This document shows positions 31,532 through 37,730 of a DNA stretch of 37,730 nt, piece after piece. Under the pieces are notes generated by a model. That model did not search any database and was not told the DNA's origin. It saw only the letters and a program-made list of their open reading frames with translations. The stretch is from an uncultured Lachnospiraceae bacterium (GTDB lineage Bacteria > Bacillota > Clostridia > Lachnospirales > Lachnospiraceae): contig CACZIO010000031.1 of the NCBI GenBank assembly GCA_902781215.1, positions 1 through 37,730 of the forward strand, in the 5' to 3' direction. Made by a program: the position numbers and the translations under genes. How positions within the stretch are numbered: position 1 is the first letter of the stretch; every line of letters starts with the position of its first letter.

Positions 31532-31590
31532 TTCTAAAATTCATATCAGACGTTAAAGCAGGATGACAATGGATGCCCGGAGGATACCGT

Positions 31591-34500
31591 TCACTTTGCA
31601 AGGTCAGTTCTTTTCCGAGTCATCCACAGCCGGAAACCTGCTCCCGCAATCAGGACCGACCCAAGAAGTGTGAAGAGCCGTGTGCCGGGTCCGCCGGTGG
31701 AAGGTAATTCGCAACCGGCGTTGTTAGCAATCTCATAGTATACTGTTTCATTTTGAGAATCTGCACTCATTCCGGTATTCGTCAGGTCTGTATCACCCGT
31801 AGAATCGGTTCGCTTCACCCAGCTTGATGGCCCCAAACTAAGTGTTGCCTTCTGCACCCAGTCGTAGAGTCCGGATTCCGGTTTTGTTTCCGTTGCAGTG
31901 CCTGTTGGCTTAGGCGTGTAACTGTTCGTCAGGGACAGTATTACAGGGATCGGTTCGGCGAGCATAATATAGCCTGCCGGGGCCTTCGTTTCAACCAGAT
32001 AATATGTTTCCCCTTCTTTAAGTGCTTCAATCTTATCAATTACCGCAACACTATTGGATGTCATATCCAATGTAGCGACCGGATAGAATTGTTTCCCGTC
32101 AATCGTTATGAGACCCGTCGTTTCTCCGGCTCTGGCAGTACGATAGAGTTTGAATTCCGCACCAGTCAGGGGGTTCGTAAAGGACTGATCCTTCTTGGTA
32201 ATTTGGAGACCTTTTGCAAAAACGTTGATCACATGATGATTGCTGCTGGTCATGTTGTTGCCAGTCTCAGGAACCGGATCTCCGGGCGAACCGCCTGGCG
32301 TAGTATGATAATCTGATGTCCCTATTCCTAATTCAGTTTCACGAACGCTGTTCGTTTTCGGCTGATACGCTACCTTAAGGGTAAACTCAGCATCTTTTCC
32401 TACCTCTTCTGTCGCATGATTGCCCTTGCTATAACAGCCTGAGGTCTGCTCCAACGATATCACAATATCTCCGACATACCCATGCCCGTATGCTGAGTCA
32501 AAATTACTGTTATACTTGTAAGTCTTTGACCCGTTTGAAAGCAACTCACCGATAAGAGAGGTGACCTTTTCGTCAGTATCTATTCCAAGATACTCCATCA
32601 AATTCATCGTCTTGGATGAGTCATTTGTTCCACCCAGCATCTGATCTTTGGATGTGATCATCTCATCTTTGTCACCGGATACCACCTTGCGGATATCGAT
32701 TTCCTGCAGAAGCTTTTCCAACTGACCTTTCGGATCTACTTCTGTACCAAGATAGACCGTCCATTGTGTGCTGTTGGATGTGAGAGCCAGCTCATCGACA
32801 TTAACATAAGGGGTAGAAAGATCCTTTCTGTGTTCACCTGTTAAATCAATTTTGCTTCCGGTTTTGCTGATATATTTTTCCGCTTTTATTTCCGAACCTG
32901 CAACGTTTGTACTGATGGCATTTCCACCCAGGAAATTCTCTTTTGCTTTGACATAAAGAACCCCTTTCCATCCAGATCCCGTAATATTTCCTGCCGAATC
33001 TTTCTGGGGCCAGTCAAATTCCTGATCTTTCCACTCTACAGTCCATGTATCACTATCGCTGTTATATTTCACCTGTCCAGCCGCATTTATGTTTCCAGCT
33101 GCGACTTTCTCACCGTTTAAGGCAATCCAGTCTCCGTCTGCAAGCGGCGTCCCGTCACTGGTTACAGGATAGAAAGCTGAATCAATCACATCTGTTACCT
33201 GCCCGACAAGATTCGCCTGCAGGACTACATTTTTTACGATTTGTGTAATGCAGTCAACGATTGCCGCCGCATCCTCCGCATTATAGTTGTAACCCGTTCC
33301 AGAAGACACCCCAAATAAGCTGCTCTTGTTTGTACCCACATTCTCAAGGCTCAATCCAAGACAGTATAGTTCCGCTGTTCCGTCGCCATCCGTCAGCGCC
33401 TTCAATGCCGTTGCTTTTTGGCCTATTTCAGTCCATGCCGTACTGTTGGCAACCTGTTTGCCGTTTTCTCTCCAGTTCGGTGCCCCGTCAGTAATCAATA
33501 ATGCGATCAGCTGATGCTCATTCTTTCGGGTATCTGCATTAAATTTGTCAATTGCCTTTTGCAGACCATCCCTTTGATTTGTACCTCCAGCCAGGCTGAT
33601 ATTCTCCAGAGCCTGATAGAATTGCTCTGCCTGTTCTTTCGTAAATGTTCCCTTATCATATGTATTCGAATTGAACGTAACCAGTCCCAGCTGCGCATTT
33701 GCATCCACAGCATAAATGACCTGAGCCGCCGCCTTTACAGCCTGCTTCAAATATTCAATTCGGCTGACCCATTTATACCGGTTACCATAGGAAGTAGACG
33801 AATAACCTGTAATATCCGTCGTATAGATATTTCCATTCAGATTGCTCACACTCCATCCGCTGACCAGACTTCCTTCATAAACCTCACCATCCGGAGGATT
33901 GTAGTTCGATGCATCCACATAGTACCAGGCATTGTTCCTGTTGAATACTGTATAAACCGTGGCGGCGCCATTTGGATCCGAAATGACAAAATAGGTTTGA
34001 TTTGTCTTTCCGTTTTTCTTCAGCCATGTCTCAAGATTGCTCCTGCTGTTTCCACTCAGAGTGCCTTCCAGATCCAGACTAGTGGGAAAAAACATAGATC
34101 TGGAAGCATCCACCACAAATTCAAGATGGATGCTCGGGGAAATCTCATAGTGACCCGAAGACGCTTCGATTTCTATTCTGTAAATACGATTACTGTAGTC
34201 CTGTACTTTCGCCGTTTTATCAGAAATCAATTCCTGTGTCATCTGTCGCTGAAATTTCGTAACGAGGGATTCTACGTCAATCTGAGTAAATTTGTTCGAT
34301 TCACTGCTGTTCGCAATAAATCCATCGACCTGTGCAAAAAGGATCGGCGATGCCTTTGGATCTGATATTGTTACTCGCGACAAGACTCCATTCGTTACAG
34401 AAAACGTATATTGATTATTATAGTAACTGCTGTAAATCATATTGCTGGCAGTATTGAAGAAAAGCTGTCTGGCACTGTTACTAAATCCGCTATCACTAAT

Positions 34501-37047
34501 CAGATCAATATACGTTCCTCCTTGTACGGAAGATCCGCTCCCTGAGTAGTATTCCGTAGACAAGTATGCCCTTTTTCTGCCGTCTGCACCGCTTCCCATG
34601 AGGAACCATGCGTAATCATCAAGATAGGACACATCCGTTGTCCCTTCGCCCAGAAAAACAATGGTTTCTCCTGCCACTTTGACTTCTCTCAGCGTGCCGT
34701 CTTTTCCCAGAGCATAATACTTGTTATTGGCAGTATCTTGAAATACCAGTACATACTGGCCGTTAATGACAGGCCACCCAGAGGAGTTCGTGACTGATAT
34801 TTCCCCGATTACTGAGAAGCCATCCTGCATATAAGTGATCTCCGTTGCCATTTCATTGACACTCAGGTCATTGATCACTTCTATTCCTTCTGACGCGAAA
34901 TGGACGATGCAAAGGTTCCCTTCTTCAGAAATCTCAACCGGATCATCCTGTTTAATTTTCACTTCAACTGCCGTCTTCGGCTCTATCTTATGAGTATCCG
35001 ATATAATGGAAATATCAAAGAAGCGAGCCCGGCTAATTCCGGCTGCATCATTTTCATTTCGAAGATGCTCCTCCGCTGCATCCCAGTAAGCCTGGTATAT
35101 ATCCTCATCCTCATCCGGGGTAATCTCACGTACATCAAGTTCGGAACCGTCGGGAATTCCAGCCGCTTCATCATAGGTTATGGTAATGGAATAGCCGACC
35201 CCGTCAGACGTCAGCACATGCGTTTTGAGCTGCGCATCCGTCACCTTCACCGTGAAGGCTTCACCACCTTTCATAGAAACCGTCAACGTTTCTTCCGTAT
35301 CAAATGCATGCATGGAAATCAGAACCCAGTCTCCGGCTTCTACCGTCTGCGCATTAATCTCCGCGATCTGTTCTTCTGTCAGTTCCGCGCTGTACTCAAC
35401 TTCCAGTCCACGGCTTTTCCTGATCTGACCAACCGTGGTACTTTCGGTAACCTTGCTGACATCCACAAGGCTCGGGCTGCTGAATTCCACAGAAGCAACA
35501 TCCGCCATAAATCTCCTCGTCGCCTCGCTGACTTCCACATCGCCCGGCAAAAGCGATGTATTCGTATCGGAATTTACACCATTCTCTTCTTCCCTTTCGT
35601 CAGCGGTGTCATCCTCAGCATTTTCTGGAATTACAAACCCAATTTCGTCCTGATTTTCCTCATAGTTCGTATCGTCAATTATACCCAGCACTTCAACGAG
35701 GTCTGCAAGTGACACAAACCCGCCCCCGGGAATGCTGAAATCATAGGTGTTTCCATCCACTTCCCAGTGGAAGTCCACCGTATACACGATGGCATAGACA
35801 GAGAATGCGCCGGCTTCGAAGGTTAGGGTATCGAGAGCCTGCTCGACATCTGCAGCTGTATCCTGTCTGCCGGTGGCGGCTGCTTCGGTGGTCTCCGCCG
35901 CCTCGACGACGGTTGAATTCATCACAACATCCGTCGCTGCGGCTGCGTTCTCATCCGATGCATTTTCTGCAGACGGATCGCCGGAAGCCTCGTTGGAAGC
36001 TGCTGCCTGTGCGGTTTCATTCTCCACATGCACGACAACAGGGACAGTGGTCTCGTCCTGGACCGCTGTCCTGATGGCATCCGAGGTGATGCTGACTCTG
36101 ACGGGTCTGAGGGGCTCGATCTTGTTTCCCTCCAGATCGTAGAAGGAGATGTCGAGGGCGTGGAAGCCGCGGGTCCGGGTCAATTTCTGCATCTGAAGTG
36201 AACTCTGTTCGCCCTGTGCATTCTGCCCGGCATTGAGTGCTGCATCCTGGGTGCTGAGGGCACCCTCAACGGCGGCCGCGACGGAGTCAATGCTATCGTC
36301 AGTCACTTCGGAGAGCACCATGGTCGTGCCCTCGGGGAAGGTCTCCTCATCCGCTTCGACGTGCACAAAGAGGCTGGTGGTCTCCTCCGGAAGGGTCTGC
36401 AGGCCGTCTGCTGCCCCCACCTCTGTATCTGTGGTCAGGGCTGCCCCGCGCACATCGATGGTACCGTCGAAGACAGCGGCAGGATAGGCAGCAGCTGCGG
36501 GATCCGTCGCCATTGCAGCCGGGTCCTCCGTGAGGAGGCCGTCGGTGAGCTGGCCGGACCCGTCAGACGAATCAGTGCTCACTGTTCCGTCAGAGAAATC
36601 GGAGACGGGAACTTCGATCTGCCCGCCTTCTGCGCTGTCCACGGTGACGTCCACGCCATCACCGGCTGTGCCCTCTGTCACGGTACCCCGGGAATCTGTA
36701 GATCCAGTGCTTTCTTCGGCGCCTGTATCCGCAGGGTAGCAGGCCGCGCTGTGGGTATGGGCTTCCTTGCCACAGACAAGGACTCTTTCATAGCAGTCTG
36801 CCGTATGCTGGTGTTCTTCCGTTTCCTCCAGACCGCAGATCAGCTGGTCCTCGTAGCAGGAATCATCGTGCTGATGTTCTTCGATCCCGCACCCGGCGGT
36901 CTTTTCCATCGTGATCGCCGGTAATACAAGGGCATATGTTGTGAAGAATACCACGATCGCCGCGAACATGCTGATAGTCCGCTGCAGCATTCTTCTGGTC
37001 CTGCGGTTCCGGAGGATTCTTTCAATATTTCTGAGAAGTCCGTTCAT
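31591..37047 (-). CDS. Giant LPxTG-anchored surface protein with VWA and SpaA-like domains
   Basis: This is an 1818-residue exported protein. The N-terminus has a basic region, a membrane segment and ALVLPAITME (39-48). Three His/Cys repeats follow (C53, C64, C71, C85, C92, C103; EHQH and AHTH). An Ala/Glu/Ser-rich region extends to about 430. A von Willebrand A domain spans about 965-1285, with the MIDAS-type VVDASRS and LLITDGAPNW. A SpaA/Cna-B-like domain (about 1612-1710) shows GLQITKKDQ and YYLVETKAPAGY, typical of isopeptide-forming pilin folds. LPSTGG near 1780, a hydrophobic anchor and a basic tail complete the sortase signal. It is likely an adhesin or pilin tip. The 5' end is GC-richer than the middle. 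Confidence 0.93.
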   Translation of the reverse strand: MNGLLRNIERILRNRRTRRMLQRTISMFAAIVVFFTTYALVLPAITMEKTAGCGIEEHQHDDSCYEDQLICGLEETEEHQHTADCYERVLVCGKEAHTHSAACYPADTGAEESTGSTDSRGTVTEGTAGDGVDVTVDSAEGGQIEVPVSDFSDGTVSTDSSDGSGQLTDGLLTEDPAAMATDPAAAAYPAAVFDGTIDVRGAALTTDTEVGAADGLQTLPEETTSLFVHVEADEETFPEGTTMVLSEVTDDSIDSVAAAVEGALSTQDAALNAGQNAQGEQSSLQMQKLTRTRGFHALDISFYDLEGNKIEPLRPVRVSITSDAIRTAVQDETTVPVVVHVENETAQAAASNEASGDPSAENASDENAAAATDVVMNSTVVEAAETTEAAATGRQDTAADVEQALDTLTFEAGAFSVYAIVYTVDFHWEVDGNTYDFSIPGGGFVSLADLVEVLGIIDDTNYEENQDEIGFVIPENAEDDTADEREEENGVNSDTNTSLLPGDVEVSEATRRFMADVASVEFSSPSLVDVSKVTESTTVGQIRKSRGLEVEYSAELTEEQIAEINAQTVEAGDWVLISMHAFDTEETLTVSMKGGEAFTVKVTDAQLKTHVLTSDGVGYSITITYDEAAGIPDGSELDVREITPDEDEDIYQAYWDAAEEHLRNENDAAGISRARFFDISIISDTHKIEPKTAVEVKIKQDDPVEISEEGNLCIVHFASEGIEVINDLSVNEMATEITYMQDGFSVIGEISVTNSSGWPVINGQYVLVFQDTANNKYYALGKDGTLREVKVAGETIVFLGEGTTDVSYLDDYAWFLMGSGADGRKRAYLSTEYYSGSGSSVQGGTYIDLISDSGFSNSARQLFFNTASNMIYSSYYNNQYTFSVTNGVLSRVTISDPKASPILFAQVDGFIANSSESNKFTQIDVESLVTKFQRQMTQELISDKTAKVQDYSNRIYRIEIEASSGHYEISPSIHLEFVVDASRSMFFPTSLDLEGTLSGNSRSNLETWLKKNGKTNQTYFVISDPNGAATVYTVFNRNNAWYYVDASNYNPPDGEVYEGSLVSGWSVSNLNGNIYTTDITGYSSTSYGNRYKWVSRIEYLKQAVKAAAQVIYAVDANAQLGLVTFNSNTYDKGTFTKEQAEQFYQALENISLAGGTNQRDGLQKAIDKFNADTRKNEHQLIALLITDGAPNWRENGKQVANSTAWTEIGQKATALKALTDGDGTAELYCLGLSLENVGTNKSSLFGVSSGTGYNYNAEDAAAIVDCITQIVKNVVLQANLVGQVTDVIDSAFYPVTSDGTPLADGDWIALNGEKVAAGNINAAGQVKYNSDSDTWTVEWKDQEFDWPQKDSAGNITGSGWKGVLYVKAKENFLGGNAISTNVAGSEIKAEKYISKTGSKIDLTGEHRKDLSTPYVNVDELALTSNSTQWTVYLGTEVDPKGQLEKLLQEIDIRKVVSGDKDEMITSKDQMLGGTNDSSKTMNLMEYLGIDTDEKVTSLIGELLSNGSKTYKYNSNFDSAYGHGYVGDIVISLEQTSGCYSKGNHATEEVGKDAEFTLKVAYQPKTNSVRETELGIGTSDYHTTPGGSPGDPVPETGNNMTSSNHHVINVFAKGLQITKKDQSFTNPLTGAEFKLYRTARAGETTGLITIDGKQFYPVATLDMTSNSVAVIDKIEALKEGETYYLVETKAPAGYIMLAEPIPVILSLTNSYTPKPTGTATETKPESGLYDWVQKATLSLGPSSWVKRTDSTGDTDLTNTGMSADSQNETVYYEIANNAGCELPSTGGPGTRLFTLLGSVLIAGAGFRLWMTRKRTDLAK
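31621..31654. repeat. Direct repeat flanking the hip module (copy in the intact surface gene)
   Basis: This 34-bp stretch within the anchor-coding end of the surface gene matches 29895-29928 in 32 of 34 positions and in the same orientation. The hip module lies between the two copies. Confidence 0.8.
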
Positions 37048-37396
37048 TTAGTCATTCCAGTCTTTCTATTTAAGCAAGTATGTATTGCCGTACATATTGT
37101 TGAAGTTTTTTTCATATATTTTTATAGCAAGGTGTATCATACCAGAGAAAAAGTCAAAACACACGTCAAAGAACCCGAAAAAGCCCGTAGGTCACCAACA
37201 TTTAACATTTCTTTCACAAACTTTCGTAATGTAGTGAAAAATCGGTCGTAATAACATATATGCGACCGGAATACAGATCGGTCTGACCGGGAGATTGCTG
37301 AGGCTGACGGAGAGATTTTCGAGATTGGCCGGGGTATCGTTGAGAAGATCGGGCTGTGATTGTTCCGGGCCCGGATGCAGATGAAATAGATATAGA
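37048..37396. other. 5' region of the surface-protein gene
   Basis: No supported gene. On the minus strand the 14-mer TTTTTCTCTGGTAT at 37139-37152 continues to TGGTATGAT, an extended -10 box 92 bases before the surface-protein start. A 101-codon frame over 37137-37442 has no ribosome site or family features and crosses the terminator. Confidence 0.5.
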
Positions 37397-37435
37397 AAAG
37401 CCCCATGCCGCGGGTGTGCCGCAGCATGGGGCTTT
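37397..37435 (-). terminator. Intrinsic terminator of the phosphofructokinase gene
   Basis: AAAGCCCCATGC and its complement form a 12-bp stem with an inner CGCGG/CCGC-type hairpin, followed by TTTTC on the minus strand. It lies about 70 bp after the right-edge gene. Confidence 0.8.
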
Positions 37436-37440
37436 GGATC

Positions 37441-37491
37441 ATTTGTAGAAATCTCTTATTTGTAGAAATTTCTTATTTGTAGAAATCTCTA
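37441..37491. repeat. Three 17-bp tandem repeats
   Basis: ATTTGTAGAAATCTCTT occurs at 37441-37457, 37458-37474 (one change) and 37475-37491 (last base changed). They lie between the phosphofructokinase stop and its terminator. Confidence 0.9.
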
Positions 37492-37504
37492 TTCACAGAA
37501 AAGA

Positions 37505-37730
37505 TTACTTCTGCTGCTCGAGCGCCAGGGTCTTGGTGGTCGCGTCGCAGACCTCGGTGGGGCCGTAGTACTGGATAGCGCCGGGATAGAGGAAGGAAGT
37601 CTCCACTGCCCATTTGGCCCTGTTGGCCTCGAAGAACTTGAAGGGAGCGCCGTCGAGCTCGACGAGAGCCTTTCTGATGACGGGCTTGTCCTCGCCGTTT
37701 CTGCGCTCGATGTTCATCATCTTGGTGATG
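37505..37730 (-). CDS. pfp: C-terminus of diphosphate-fructose-6-phosphate 1-phosphotransferase (partial)
   Basis: The frame is open to the window edge, so only the last 75 residues are visible. [37 protein letters not shown] and [24 protein letters not shown] match the C-terminal region of long-form PPi-dependent phosphofructokinases as I recall them. The enzyme reversibly phosphorylates fructose 6-phosphate with pyrophosphate. Codon use is strongly biased, as in a highly expressed glycolytic gene. A terminator follows. Confidence 0.72.
   Translation of the reverse strand, partial: ITKMMNIERRNGEDKPVIRKALVELDGAPFKFFEANRAKWAVETSFLYPGAIQYYGPTEVCDATTKTLALEQQK

Noticed and set aside
37137-37442. 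101-codon minus-strand frame upstream of the surface gene
   Set aside because: It lacks a ribosome site, overlaps the pfp terminator and the shared promoter element, and has no recognisable domain.
1-37730. CRISPR arrays, tRNA or rRNA genes, insertion sequences
   Set aside because: No regularly spaced identical repeats with unique spacers, no tRNA T-arm signature in a cloverleaf context, and no transposase reading frame were found; the short tandem repeats reported lack CRISPR geometry.

Overview
The window looks like chromosomal DNA of an anaerobic Firmicute, most likely a Lachnospiraceae-type Clostridium relative of fairly high GC. The clues are strong AGGAGG ribosome sites, a formate-tetrahydrofolate ligase, a pyrophosphate-type phosphofructokinase end at the right edge, a GH3 beta-glucosidase with the swapped domain order known from Ruminococcus and Butyrivibrio, and a giant LPxTG surface protein with the ALVLPAITME-type leader. 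The species cannot be named from the sequence alone.

Layout. 1-3 kb (minus): GH13 alpha-glucosidase followed by the branched-chain amino acid exporter pair azlC-azlD in overlapping frames. 3.3-3.9 kb (minus): a LUD-domain protein. 4.4-8.7 kb (plus): swapped-order GH3 beta-glucosidase and a CapA-like lipoprotein. 8.9-11.7 kb (plus): a phenylacetate-CoA ligase / ACT-domain operon preceded by a previously unlisted 32-codon leader peptide in which six Phe codons lie within eleven codons, followed by an intrinsic terminator. This reads as a phenylalanine attenuator. 11.8-14.4 kb (plus): a small membrane protein, a DUF6765-type protein and a DUF308-like membrane protein.

14.5-23.3 kb (minus) is a visibly more AT-rich block that forms one long operon. 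In order of transcription it has a strong promoter, a Cys-rich 44-codon leader peptide with an attenuator, one lipoprotein that fuses two different substrate-binding proteins (family 3 plus MetQ/NlpA), a MetN-like ATPase, a MetI-like permease, two polar amino acid permeases, a second ATPase, an HD-domain protein, a TcdA-like E1 enzyme, a LarE-like PP-loop sulfurtransferase, a 42-residue MOSC-like small protein coupled on both sides by ATGA overlaps, and a nitrilase-family amidase. The gene set and the Cys-rich leader together suggest uptake and processing of sulfur-containing amino acids or related compounds. This is the strongest candidate in the window for an undescribed system.

23.6-29.7 kb (minus): fhs; a remnant of a CpdB-type nucleotidase; a three-gene set of THEP1-like NTPase, ECF S-component-like membrane protein and small SUOX-like-fold protein; and a secreted three-PepSY protein with five 13-bp repeats upstream. 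29.9-31.5 kb (minus): a tripartite HipB-HipS-HipT-like toxin-antitoxin module with three matching operators and a probably leaderless transcript. It is bracketed by two copies of an LPxTG-gene 3' end. 31.6-37.0 kb (minus): an 1818-residue sortase-anchored surface protein with a VWA domain. The right edge holds the C-terminus of a PPi-dependent phosphofructokinase.

All assignments come from reading motifs and gene order. No database search, folding program or alignment was run.
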